NCBI RefSeq assembly: GCF_900111905.1
Contig: NZ_FOKM01000014.1
Coordinates: 110,581-174,580 of the forward strand
Source: Rhizobium sp. NFR07
GTDB lineage: Bacteria; Pseudomonadota; Alphaproteobacteria; Rhizobiales; Rhizobiaceae
DNA: 64,000 bases
Reading direction: 5' to 3'
The stretch's first letter is position 1, and each line of letters opens with the position of its first letter. Under the pieces are notes generated by a model that was not told where the DNA came from, ran no database searches, and saw only the letters and a program-made list of their open reading frames with translations. Of this stretch, positions 1-8,366 are shown one piece after another. The translations under genes and the position numbers were made by a program.

Positions 1-1886
1 GAGATGAGGTGCAGCCTGCCGTCGCCGGGTGTTCGGGCCCCCAGCCATTCGGTCGGCTCACGCCAGGTCGGGTGTCCGGCGCAATCGGCAAGACAGAACC
101 CAGCAATGGTCTCGGAAAAGATCTCGATCCGCCCCGACGGGGTCGACACAGGATTCTCGGCCGGCGCGCGGCGAAAATCATCGAGCATGACGATCGGCTT
201 TGCCTGCGGCCCAAGGTCGAACAGGCCCTGGTGCCAGAAGTCGTCGAAACCCGGCATCTGAATGTGTTGCGCGGCGGCATTCTCACGCGAGACCTCGTAG
301 AGACGACGCAGCCATCCCTGTTCGTCCAGGCCTTCGGAAAAGTCGACATCCATGCGTCTGGCGAGCGCATTGAAGATGTCGAAATCGTTTCTGGACTGAC
401 CGAAGGGCTCTTCCACCTTCTTCATCGCGACGACGAAATCCTCGCCACTGGCGGCGGCTATATCGTTGCGCTCCAGCGATGTCGTGACCGGCAATACGAT
501 ATCGGCGCGCTTGGCGGTCGGTGTCCAGTAGGGTTCGTTGACGATGATCGTCTCGGGTTTTTGCCAGGCCTGAAGCAGCCGGTTGAGATCCTGATGGTGA
601 TGGAAGGGATTGCCGCCCGCCCAGTAGACAAGGCGGATATCGGGATAGGCATGGGACTTGCCGTTATAGGTGAAGACGCTTCCGGGATTGAGAAGCATAT
701 CGGCAATGCGAGCGACGGGGATGAAGGTCTTGAGCGGGTTCTGCCCCTGCGGAAAATCCCCGAACTTGAAACGGATATTGTCGTTGCCGACGGAGTTCAT
801 AGCGCCGTAACCGACGCCGAAGCCGCCACCGGGCAAACCGATCTGACCGACCATGGCGGCAAGCGTGATCAACATCCAGAACGGCTGCTCGCCATGCACG
901 GCGCGTTGCAACGACCATGAAATGTTGAGCATCGTTCGATGCGATGCCATCTCTCGCGCCAGCGTCTCGATCCGACCCGCAGCAACACCGCAGATTTCGG
1001 ATGCCCAGGCGGGTGTCTTGGCGATTCCGTCGGCTGCGCCTGTCAGATAGTCGGCGAAGCGTTCATAGCCGACGCAGTGGCTCTTCAGGAAGGCGAAGTC
1101 GGCAAGCCCGTCCTTATGCAGGACATGGGCGATCGCCAGCATCATCGCCGTGTCTGTGTTGGGCCGGATCGCCAGCCACTCGCTCTCCACGGGCATGTTG
1201 TCGCCGACGGGGCTGACATTGACGAAACGCGTTCCGGCCTCCTCCATCCCGCGCATGCCGGCAACGACCCGATGGCGGCCCGGACCGCCCTGCGATATCT
1301 GGGCATTCTTCACCGGTATCCCGCCGAAGGTGACGAAGAGCTCGGTATTGCTGGCCATCACGTCCCAGGACGTATGCTGATTGAGAAGAGGGCTCAATCC
1401 CGAGACGACATGCGGCAGGATAACCTTGCCAGCGCCCAGGCTGTAACTGTCGACATGGCTGACATAGCCGCCGATAAGGTTGAGGAACCGGTGGACCTGG
1501 CTCTGCGCATGATGAAAGCGGCCGGCACTCGCCCAGCCGTAGGAACCGCCAAAGATCGCCTCGTTTCCGAATGTCTCGCGGATACGCTTGAACTCACCGG
1601 CGAGAAGATCGAGCGCCACGTCCCATTCGACCTCGACGAAGGGTTCTCGACCGCGCAGGAGCTGGTTGGAGCCGGGACCGTGCTCCAACCAGCTCCTGCG
1701 GATGGCCGGTCGCGCGATCCGCACCCTTTTCAGGGCGTCCGATGCCATATGAAGGCCGATCGGCGAAGGATCGCCATCCTCCGCAGCACTCCTAATGCTC
1801 ACACCTCCGGCATCGTCGGGAATAATCTCATACACACCCCAATGGGCGGCGGTGCGCGTCTTGCTGTTGGTGCCTGCCCCTGACAT
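1..1886 (-). CDS. bisC: Biotin sulfoxide / TMAO reductase-like molybdoenzyme (3' end outside window)
   Basis: The reverse strand reads open for 628 codons from ATG at 1886 and runs off the left edge. The protein belongs to the DMSO reductase family (BisC/TorA/DorA), which uses bis-MGD molybdenum to reduce S- or N-oxides. Visible marks are the N-terminal HWGVYEI-type start, the block GGSYGWASAGRFHH where the Ser after YGWA aligns with the Mo-ligand serine, and later blocks such as GGNPFHHHQDLNRL and NEPYWTPTAKRADIVLPVTT. No N-terminal CxxC FeS motif and no signal peptide are seen, which favours a cytoplasmic BisC-like enzyme. Family members are about 770-780 aa, so roughly 150 residues of the C-terminal cofactor domain are missing here. 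Its ATG directly follows the stop of the GntR gene, so the two should be co-transcribed and translationally coupled. The exact substrate (biotin or methionine sulfoxide, TMAO) cannot be decided. Confidence 0.88.
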   Translation of the reverse strand, partial: MSGAGTNSKTRTAAHWGVYEIIPDDAGGVSIRSAAEDGDPSPIGLHMASDALKRVRIARPAIRRSWLEHGPGSNQLLRGREPFVEVEWDVALDLLAGEFKRIRETFGNEAIFGGSYGWASAGRFHHAQSQVHRFLNLIGGYVSHVDSYSLGAGKVILPHVVSGLSPLLNQHTSWDVMASNTELFVTFGGIPVKNAQISQGGPGRHRVVAGMRGMEEAGTRFVNVSPVGDNMPVESEWLAIRPNTDTAMMLAIAHVLHKDGLADFAFLKSHCVGYERFADYLTGAADGIAKTPAWASEICGVAAGRIETLAREMASHRTMLNISWSLQRAVHGEQPFWMLITLAAMVGQIGLPGGGFGVGYGAMNSVGNDNIRFKFGDFPQGQNPLKTFIPVARIADMLLNPGSVFTYNGKSHAYPDIRLVYWAGGNPFHHHQDLNRLLQAWQKPETIIVNEPYWTPTAKRADIVLPVTTSLERNDIAAASGEDFVVAMKKVEEPFGQSRNDFDIFNALARRMDVDFSEGLDEQGWLRRLYEVSRENAAAQHIQMPGFDDFWHQGLFDLGPQAKPIVMLDDFRRAPAENPVSTPSGRIEIFSETIAGFCLADCAGHPTWREPTEWLGARTPGDGRLHLI

Positions 1887-2579
1887 CTACTTTACGGCCA
1901 CCAATTGCTCTTCACGCTGCTGCAGTGCCTCGATCACGATCCGGGCGCCATCTTCTATGGCGTGTTCAATGGCGGCGCGCGCGGCCCCCGCCTGCTTATC
2001 CGAGAGGGCCTGCATCAGATCGTCGTAATTGTGATGCTCGCCTGACGCCGAATGCGCCTCGGGATAGAGATAGTTGAAGCCGGGACCGGCCTTTAGCCAC
2101 AGCATCTCGATGACACCGAGAAGGGTCGGCATGCGGGCAGCTGTATAAAGGACGAAGCGGAATTCCTTGTTCAAAGTCAGCGCCAGGTGCTGATCTTTTG
2201 CAGCCTTCGCGACCAGATATTTCTTCAACAAGGCCTGCATTTCAGCGATTTCCCCGCCGCTGATCTGGGTGGCTGCGTTAAAGGCGGCCAGTCCTTCCAC
2301 TGACTTTCGGATCTCGGCAATTTCCGAATATTGCGCTACCGTCATCGTCGGGACCCTGAAGGACTGGGCCGGCTCAGCGGTCAAGACGCCCGACGCCGCG
2401 AAACGCACCAGCGCCTCTCGCACCGGGGTGATGCTCATTCCCAGCGATTCGGCCAAATCCTTGGTGACAAGCCGCGTTCCCGGCTCAAGCCGACCCTCTA
2501 TCAGCGCCGCGCGGATCTCGTCTTCGACATGGGTAACCAGGCTCTTCCTTGGAGCCGCATTGAAGAAAGCCGTACTCAC
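1887..2579 (-). CDS. GntR family transcriptional regulator (FCD type)
   Basis: This 230-aa protein has an N-terminal winged helix (about residues 10-75, with GTRLVTKDLAESLGMSITPV and REALVRF typical of GntR) and an all-helical FCD effector domain (about 85-215). FCD regulators usually repress catabolic operons and are released by a small acid or amino acid. The start is GTG at 2579, preceded by GAGGA at good spacing on the reverse strand. The stop codon abuts the ATG of the molybdoenzyme gene, and the gene is divergent from the ABC transporter operon. It is the natural candidate to bind the 16-bp AT-rich motif at 2652-2667 and 13216-13231; that link is inferred. Confidence 0.9.
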   Translation of the reverse strand: MSTAFFNAAPRKSLVTHVEDEIRAALIEGRLEPGTRLVTKDLAESLGMSITPVREALVRFAASGVLTAEPAQSFRVPTMTVAQYSEIAEIRKSVEGLAAFNAATQISGGEIAEMQALLKKYLVAKAAKDQHLALTLNKEFRFVLYTAARMPTLLGVIEMLWLKAGPGFNYLYPEAHSASGEHHNYDDLMQALSDKQAGAARAAIEHAIEDGARIVIEALQQREEQLVAVK

Positions 2580-2640
2580 ATGATCCTCGCGCTTGAAAAA
2601 TTTGCCCGTTTTTTACCACGGATTTGAAACTGCCTATATC

Positions 2641-2669
2641 TTGCTCACACAGAATATATCATATATCTT
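2641..2669 (+). promoter_or_regulatory. Putative sigma70 promoter of the ABC transporter operon
   Basis: TTGCTC (2641-2646) and TATCTT (2664-2669) are separated by 17 bases and lie about 87 bases before the binding-protein ATG. The -10 box overlaps the repeated AT-rich motif, so a repressor bound there would block RNA polymerase. This is a pattern match only. Confidence 0.4.
2652..2667 (-). promoter_or_regulatory. Shared 16-bp near-palindromic operator candidate, copy 1
   Basis: Read on the minus strand this site is GATATATGATATATTC. It is identical over 16 bases to 13216-13231. Its core ATATATGATATAT is nearly palindromic. It sits between the divergent GntR/molybdoenzyme and ABC transporter units. 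The GntR regulator encoded next to it is the likely ligand. Confidence 0.6.
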
Positions 2670-2755
2670 GAGCTTATGTACAACCGTATTGCCGTTCGGC
2701 TCGGCGGAAGTGACCATCAATAACAAATACCAACTCCAGAGGAAGTGAAGGCTCG

Positions 2756-4243
2756 ATGAAAAGACTTGCTGCTCTAGCCCTTGCGGCATCCATGCTGCTG
2801 CCAATCACCACGGCGATTGCGAGCGCCGCCGACCTCGTGGTCGGTCGCGGCGCCTCCACCACCGCAATGGACCCCGGCTTCCTTAAGGAAAGCGCCACCA
2901 TTGTCGACAATATCTTTGACACGCTGGTCATGCGCGACAAGGACATGAAGCTGGTTCCCGGTCTCGCCACCGGATGGACCGCGATCGACGACACGACGTG
3001 GGAATTCAAGCTGCGTGACGGCGTCAAGTTCCACAATGGCGAGGCAATGGATGCCGAGGCCGTCAAGTTCACCATTGACCGCGTGATCGATCCCGCCGCG
3101 AAGTCGCCGACGGTTTCCTACATCCGCACGATCGAAAGCGTCGAGGTCATCGACCCGCTGACGGTCCGCATCAAGACCAAGGGCGCCGATCCGCTTCTGC
3201 CGACCCGCATGAGTCGTTATCCCGCCTATATCGTGCCGCCGAAATACGTGAAGGAAGTCGGCAACGACGTTTTTGCTCGCAAGCCGATCGGCACCGGCCC
3301 CTACAAGTTCGTCGAATTCGTTCCCGACCAGCATGTCATTCTGGAAGCCAACAAGGATTACTGGCGCGGCGCGCCTGCGATCGACAAGGTCACCTGGCGC
3401 GCGATCCCCGACGGCACGGCGCGCATCACCGCGCTTCTGACCGGTGAAGTCGACCTGATCGAGAACGTGCCTGTCGATATCGCCCCCATGGTCAAGGATA
3501 GCCCGGACGCCGACCTCGTGCAGGTCAAGAATGGCGGCCTCACCATCTATCTCGGCCTCGTCATGAACGAAAAGCCGCTCGACAACGTCAAGGTACGCCA
3601 GGCGCTCAACATGGCAATCGACCGCCAGTCGATCGTGACCAACATTTTGCAGGGCATGGCTTCGCCGCGCGGAACGCAGGTTGGCGCCGCCGATTTCGGC
3701 TACAAGGATCTGCCCGTCACGACGTTCGATCCAGCAAAGGCGAAGGCATTGCTCACCGAAGCCGGCTTCCCGAACGGCTTCTCGATCAAGATGCAGTCCA
3801 CCCACCGCTACATGAAGGACAGTGAAGTCGCCCAGGCGATCGCACAGCAGTTTGGTGATATCGGCGTGAAGATCGACCAGGAAGTTCTCGACTGGTCCGT
3901 CTATACCCAGCAGGTTCCGCGCAAGGGCCCGATCTTCATGCTCGGCTGGGGCTCGACCCAGACCCTCGACGCTGATGCCGCCGTCTATGCCATCTTCAAG
4001 ACCGGCGAACCCTATTCGACGGCCTCCATTCCGGAAATGGACAAGCTGCTCGATGAAAGCCGCTCCATTGTCGATCCGGCCAAGCGCGGCGAAGTTCTCG
4101 CCCAGATCCAGGACCTTGCTGCAGAACAGGTGCCGGTCATACCGCTCTACCAGGAAGACGCGCTCTACGGTAAGGCAAAGTCGGTGACCTTCGAGGGGCG
4201 CCCGGATGCCCGTATCCCGATCTTCGACATCAAGAAGCAGTAA
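2756..4243 (+). CDS. ABC transporter substrate-binding protein (SBP_bac_5, peptide/opine type)
   Basis: This 495-aa periplasmic solute-binding protein is of the dipeptide/oligopeptide/nickel/opine class. A Sec signal peptide is clear at residues 1-25 (KR, hydrophobic stretch, cleavage near IASA-AD). The body has family hallmarks: TGWTAIDDTTWEFKLRDGVK, FHNGEAMDAEAVKFTIDR, and the IGTGPYKF region. A strong Shine-Dalgarno (AGAGGAAGTGAAGG) precedes the ATG. It is the first gene of a transporter operon with two permeases and three metabolic enzymes; the matching ATPases are on the other strand at 11273-13117. The ligand is not predictable, but the neighbours suggest a modified amino acid or small peptide. 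Confidence 0.93.
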   Translation: MKRLAALALAASMLLPITTAIASAADLVVGRGASTTAMDPGFLKESATIVDNIFDTLVMRDKDMKLVPGLATGWTAIDDTTWEFKLRDGVKFHNGEAMDAEAVKFTIDRVIDPAAKSPTVSYIRTIESVEVIDPLTVRIKTKGADPLLPTRMSRYPAYIVPPKYVKEVGNDVFARKPIGTGPYKFVEFVPDQHVILEANKDYWRGAPAIDKVTWRAIPDGTARITALLTGEVDLIENVPVDIAPMVKDSPDADLVQVKNGGLTIYLGLVMNEKPLDNVKVRQALNMAIDRQSIVTNILQGMASPRGTQVGAADFGYKDLPVTTFDPAKAKALLTEAGFPNGFSIKMQSTHRYMKDSEVAQAIAQQFGDIGVKIDQEVLDWSVYTQQVPRKGPIFMLGWGSTQTLDADAAVYAIFKTGEPYSTASIPEMDKLLDESRSIVDPAKRGEVLAQIQDLAAEQVPVIPLYQEDALYGKAKSVTFEGRPDARIPIFDIKKQ

Positions 4244-4249
4244 TTGAGC

Positions 4250-5089
4250 ATGACACGGTTCTGGAATGTCAGGGACAATGCGGACGCCCTGTTCGCCGGG
4301 TTCCTTCTGGTTGCGGTTCTGGCGCTCTGCGTCTTCGTGCCACTCCTGTGGCCGATCGATCCGGTGCGTGGCACCCTGACCGCGACATTCAAGCCGCCGC
4401 TCTCCGTCATCGGCGGAGAGCTCCATCCTCTGGGAACTGACCAGCTCGGGCGGGATCTGCTCGCCCGGCTGGGACTTGGAACGGCAATCTCCCTGTCGAT
4501 CGTCCTTGCAGCCTCGGTGATCTCGGTGGTGCTGGGCACCACGCTTGGGATGGTTGCAGGATACTATCGCGGCTGGTTCGACATCGTCATCATGCGTGCC
4601 GTCGACGTTCAGCTCGCCATCCCCTTCATCCTGCTCATTCTCCTGATCGTCGCCGTCATCGGCCCGAGCATGGGCAATCTCGTGGTCGTGCTCGGCGTCA
4701 CCGGCTGGGCGGTCTTTGCCCGTGTCGCACGCGCCAAGACGCTCGAAATCCGCGAACTCGAATATATCGACGCCTCGCGATCAATCGGCCTGTCGGACAT
4801 GGTCATCATTTTCCGCCATGTGCTGCCGAATATCGTCGGTCCGATCACCGTGCTGATGACGTTGGACCTGCCCCGACTGATCATTCTGGAAGCGTCCGTC
4901 GGCTTCCTCGGTCTCGGTGTACAGCCTCCGACACCCACGCTCGGCAACCTGATCGGTGAAGGACGCTCCTTCATCCTGCTCGCCAACTGGCTGGTGCTCT
5001 ATCCGGGCCTCGTCATCGGCGCGCTGGTCATCGGCTGCAATCTGGTTGGCGACTGGCTCGTTAGACGAGCCGACAGCAGGAACGCATAA
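4250..5089 (+). CDS. ABC transporter permease (DppC/OppC type)
   Basis: Inner-membrane permease of about 279 aa with the DppC-type layout: an N-terminal membrane segment (LFAGFLLVAVLALCVFVPLL), the periplasmic stretch LHPLGTDQLGRDLLARL typical of the OppBC C-subunit, then five more hydrophobic segments and an EAA loop around FRHVLPNIVGPITVL. A TTG at 4244 is an alternative start two codons upstream; I prefer ATG 4250. Only a few bases separate it from the binding-protein stop. It should pair with the 5092-6012 permease and the double ATPase. Confidence 0.92.
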   Translation: MTRFWNVRDNADALFAGFLLVAVLALCVFVPLLWPIDPVRGTLTATFKPPLSVIGGELHPLGTDQLGRDLLARLGLGTAISLSIVLAASVISVVLGTTLGMVAGYYRGWFDIVIMRAVDVQLAIPFILLILLIVAVIGPSMGNLVVVLGVTGWAVFARVARAKTLEIRELEYIDASRSIGLSDMVIIFRHVLPNIVGPITVLMTLDLPRLIILEASVGFLGLGVQPPTPTLGNLIGEGRSFILLANWLVLYPGLVIGALVIGCNLVGDWLVRRADSRNA

Positions 5090-5091
5090 AC

Positions 5092-6012
5092 ATGAAGACC
5101 CTGAGCTTTATCACCGGCCGCGCCCTTCAAGGCCTCGTCGTCATGTTCGGCGTCTCGGCCATCGTTTTTTTCGCGCTGTTTCTGACCGGCGATCCGGCCG
5201 CCATGATGATGTCGCCGGACGCCTCGCGCGAGGAACTGGACGCCTTCCGTCAGGCCATGGGGTTCAATGATCCCATCTGGGTCCAGTACGGCCGGTTCCT
5301 GGCAAGTGCGCTGACCGGGGAACTGGGGATCTCGCTGCGCTTCCAGCGCCCGGCGCTTGACCTTCTGGTCGAGCGACTGCCGGCGACGGCACTGCTGGCG
5401 CTGACCGCGCTCGTCTGGAGTTCGCTGCTCGGCTTCCTGCTCGGCACGATCGCCGCGATCCGCAAGAACAGCGCGATCGATTTCGCGATCCGCGTCATCT
5501 CGCTGCTCGGCCAGGCGATCCCTGTCTTCTGGCTGGCGCTGCTGCTGATCATCTTGTTCTCGCTGAAGCTGCGCTGGCTGCCGTCGAGCGGCATCGGCTC
5601 GGCCGTGCATCTGATCATGCCGTCGATCGCGCTCGGCGCCTATTATCTGAGCGCCATTACGCGGCTGGTGCGTGCCAGCCTGATCGAGGTACTGGGCGAG
5701 AACTATATCCGCACCGCGCGCGCCAAGGGCATATCCGCATGGCGGATCATCGTCCATCACGCACTGCGCAATGCGCTGATCCCGGTCATTACAGTGCAGG
5801 GCATGTATTTCGCCTCGCTGCTCGGCGGCGCACTCGTCACCGAAATCATCTTCGCCTGGCCCGGCATTGGACGACTTGCCGTCGAGGCGATCCAGAACCG
5901 CGACTTCCCCGTCGTGCAGGCCGTGGTGCTGTTTGCCGCTGCCGTGTTCGTCATCGTCAACTTCCTCGTCGACCTTGCCTATGTCTGGCTCAATCCGAGG
6001 ATCCGGCTGTGA
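5092..6012 (+). CDS. ABC transporter permease (DppB/OppB type)
   Basis: This 306-aa inner-membrane permease is of the B-subunit type. It has an N-terminal segment (GLVVMFGVSAIVFFALFL), the usual GDPAAMMMSPDASREELDAF stretch in the first periplasmic loop, several further hydrophobic segments, and the EAA loop around HHALRNALIPVITVQG. Gene order C then B is inverted relative to classic dppBC. Its TGA overlaps the GTG start of the M20 gene, indicating translational coupling. Confidence 0.92.
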   Translation: MKTLSFITGRALQGLVVMFGVSAIVFFALFLTGDPAAMMMSPDASREELDAFRQAMGFNDPIWVQYGRFLASALTGELGISLRFQRPALDLLVERLPATALLALTALVWSSLLGFLLGTIAAIRKNSAIDFAIRVISLLGQAIPVFWLALLLIILFSLKLRWLPSSGIGSAVHLIMPSIALGAYYLSAITRLVRASLIEVLGENYIRTARAKGISAWRIIVHHALRNALIPVITVQGMYFASLLGGALVTEIIFAWPGIGRLAVEAIQNRDFPVVQAVVLFAAAVFVIVNFLVDLAYVWLNPRIRL

Positions 6013-7358
6013 TCTCCCAAGCGACGTTCGACGCCGCTCTTGATCTCACCCGCGAATGGTGCGCCATTCCTTCGGTCAAGGGTGATGAAAGGCAGATTGG
6101 CCGGCAGGCCGATGCCCTTGTTGCCTGGCTGAGGACCGAGCTTGGCGCAACCATCGTCTCGGCAGCCTCCGCAAACGGCCGTCCTCCGGTCATCCATGCA
6201 CGCATCGATGCCGGTGCGGCAAAGACGGTCATCTTCTACAATATGTATGACGTCATGCCCGCCTCGCCTGAAGGCTGGTCGGTCGACCCATTCAAGGGCG
6301 ACATCGTCGATCTCGATGGCATCGGGACAAGCTACGTCGCGCGCGGTGCGGAAAACAACAAGGGGCCGCTCGCCGGCATGCTGCTGGCACTGAAAGCACT
6401 GATCGATGCAGACAGGCTGCAGGTCAATGTCGAGATCCTCGTCGATGGCGAGGAAGAAAGCGGCAGCGGCGCGATGCGGGATTATCTTGCCGATCCCAAC
6501 TGCCCAGTCCGCCAAAGCGCGTCAGCGATATTCCCGTCCTTCTGCGAGTATGGCGGCGGTGCGCCGCGGGTCTACCTCGGCTTTTCCGGTATCGCCAAGG
6601 GTGAAGTCCGTGTCGATGGCGGCACTTGGGGCGGTCCGAAGGCGGCCATCCATTCCAGCAACGCGCCCTGGATCGCCAATCCCGCAGCCAGGCTGGTCGA
6701 CGCTTTGTCCCTCATCGGCAAGCCGCCGACCGGCGAGCTTGCGAAAATCGCGATCGACGACGAGGCTGCCGGCATCATCGCGGCCTTGGCCGGGACCTTC
6801 GATCCAGCCGCCGAGCTGCGCTTCCGCAAGACGGAGGTGTTCTCGCTGGAGGGCGATGCGCGGGCCCTGCTCGACCATGTCATGTCGACAGCCTCCTTCA
6901 ACATTTCCAGCCTTGAAACCATGCCGCTCCATTCCGATGGCGTCATTCCGCATGGCGCGCGCGCGGCCTTCGAACTGCGTACACCGCCCTCGCTCGATCC
7001 CGCAGATTTCCTGGCCAGCTATCGCCAGGCGCTTGAAACCAGGCCCGGAGCTGTGTTGAGCGTTGCCGACAGCTATCCCGGCTTCCGGTTCCGCGCTGAC
7101 GCTTCCGGCGTGTCCGCCTTGCTGAGAAGCTATGAAACAACCGCCAATGCGGCACCGCAGATCTGGCCCTGGGCGATCGGCGCGGCACCGGCCTATGCGT
7201 TTGCGCCGCATGCGCGCTCCTTCCTTCTCGGCGGCGCGGGGCGCGGCGGCAATGCCCATGGCATCGACGAATTCATGACGCTCGAAGGCTTCCGCCGCTT
7301 CATTCAATCGATGGCCACATGGCTCGACCTGATGGGTCGGGAGGCCGATGCCGAATGA
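6009..7358 (+). CDS. M20 family metallopeptidase/amidohydrolase with altered metal site
   Basis: 449 aa starting with GTG in a GTGA overlap with the permease stop. The fold is M20 (DapE/ArgE/carnosinase-like): an N-terminal catalytic block, a lid region around residues 200-300, and a C-terminal NAHGIDEF block. The glutamate block DGEEESGSG (about 146-154) and the HSSNAPWIANP block are preserved. Two normally invariant metal-site residues differ: the HxD motif reads NMYDVMP (Met79 in place of His, Asp81 kept), and the DDKG motif reads ENNKG (Asn116 for the bridging Asp). These are clear in the DNA (6238-6256 and 6350-6364). The protein may bind one metal, use a different chemistry, or belong to a specialised subgroup. 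Context suggests hydrolysis of an imported amide or peptide-like substrate. Confidence 0.85.
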   Translation: MISQATFDAALDLTREWCAIPSVKGDERQIGRQADALVAWLRTELGATIVSAASANGRPPVIHARIDAGAAKTVIFYNMYDVMPASPEGWSVDPFKGDIVDLDGIGTSYVARGAENNKGPLAGMLLALKALIDADRLQVNVEILVDGEEESGSGAMRDYLADPNCPVRQSASAIFPSFCEYGGGAPRVYLGFSGIAKGEVRVDGGTWGGPKAAIHSSNAPWIANPAARLVDALSLIGKPPTGELAKIAIDDEAAGIIAALAGTFDPAAELRFRKTEVFSLEGDARALLDHVMSTASFNISSLETMPLHSDGVIPHGARAAFELRTPPSLDPADFLASYRQALETRPGAVLSVADSYPGFRFRADASGVSALLRSYETTANAAPQIWPWAIGAAPAYAFAPHARSFLLGGAGRGGNAHGIDEFMTLEGFRRFIQSMATWLDLMGREADAE

Positions 7359-8341
7359 CGATGATCCGTCACCTTTCCCGCGCGGATGTCGTCAACGCCG
7401 GTGCCCTTGACTGGGCGGCGGCGGTCAACGACGTGCACGAAACAATCCGGCTGCTGCGGGACGGCACGGCCGGAATGGTCGCAGAGAGCGTCATGCCGCT
7501 CGGGGCAGATCCCCGCAACAAGGCCTATGGCTTGCCGGCTTTCGTCGGCGGCGCCTATAATGCCGCCGGTTTGAAATGGACGGTCCATCGGGCCGAACCG
7601 ATAGTCGATCTGCCGAGCATCAGCAGCACGACGATCATCAACCGCCTCACCGACGGTGCGCCGGTCGGCAGCGTCGAGAGCGCACTTCTGACCCGCATGC
7701 GCACGGCGGCCGTGTCGGCAGCTGCAATCACGGCCCTGAAACCCGAAGGCATCCGGTCCGTTGCGCTGCTCGGCGCCGGCCAGCACGCACAGTCTCATCT
7801 CGACATGCTGCTGGCGCTGTTTCCCGATATCGGGACGATCCACCTGTGGAACCGCACACGCGCGCATCTGGATGCGCTGATCGCACAGACTGATCGTGCA
7901 GCCTCGACCGAACTGCAACCCCATGCGGATCTCGCAGGCGCAGTCCAAGACGCGGACGTCGTCCTCTGCTGCACCTCTGCGCCACAGCCCTTCATCGACG
8001 CATCCGCCGTGAAAGCCGGCCGGCTGATCATGCAGATCGGCTTCCACGAGGTGATGTTCGAGGCGATCGCGGCAACGGATATCGTGACTGTCGATCTATG
8101 GGGCGATTTCGCCGAGAAGAGCGCCAAGAGCCTGTTTCAGATGTACCGCGCCGGGCAGTTCGAGGCTCAGCACGTGGCAGCGGATCTTCCAGCCATCCTT
8201 CTGGATGGCTGGAAGCCACCGGCCGGTGCATCGCTCTATTTTTCGAGCTTCGGCCTCAACGTCTTCGATATCGCATTCGCCGCCCGCATCCTGCAGCAGG
8301 CCCGGGAATTGAACATCGGCACAGTGCTGCCGTCCATCTGA
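7355..8341 (+). CDS. Ornithine cyclodeaminase / mu-crystallin family protein
   Basis: This 328-aa protein has the family NAD(P)-binding site (VALLGAGQHAQSHLDMLLAL, about residues 130-150) and conserved FPDIGTIHLWNRT. Family members include ornithine cyclodeaminase, ketimine reductases and alanine dehydrogenases; they handle alpha-amino or imino acids with NAD(P). The start is ATG 7355 in an ATGA overlap with the M20 stop; an upstream in-frame ATG at 7319 would overlap the M20 gene more. With the neighbouring PLP enzyme and FAD oxidase it suggests amino/imino-acid interconversion. The substrate is unknown. Confidence 0.88.
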   Translation: MTMIRHLSRADVVNAGALDWAAAVNDVHETIRLLRDGTAGMVAESVMPLGADPRNKAYGLPAFVGGAYNAAGLKWTVHRAEPIVDLPSISSTTIINRLTDGAPVGSVESALLTRMRTAAVSAAAITALKPEGIRSVALLGAGQHAQSHLDMLLALFPDIGTIHLWNRTRAHLDALIAQTDRAASTELQPHADLAGAVQDADVVLCCTSAPQPFIDASAVKAGRLIMQIGFHEVMFEAIAATDIVTVDLWGDFAEKSAKSLFQMYRAGQFEAQHVAADLPAILLDGWKPPAGASLYFSSFGLNVFDIAFAARILQQARELNIGTVLPSI

Positions 8342-8366
8342 TCCGCATCCCCGAAAGGAACCGGCC

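Noticed and set aside
9..1883. Long plus-strand open frames 9-920 and 939-1883
   Set aside because: They are antisense to a continuous molybdoenzyme frame with clear family motifs and have no recognisable domains.
2774..4426. 550-codon minus-strand open frame
   Set aside because: Antisense to the ABC binding protein; high-GC codon bias opens the complementary frame, and the protein is a low-complexity Arg/Asp/Gly-rich string without domains.
5739..6008. N-terminal extension of the M20 gene
   Set aside because: It overlaps the permease gene; GTG 6009 in a GTGA overlap starts the conserved sequence.
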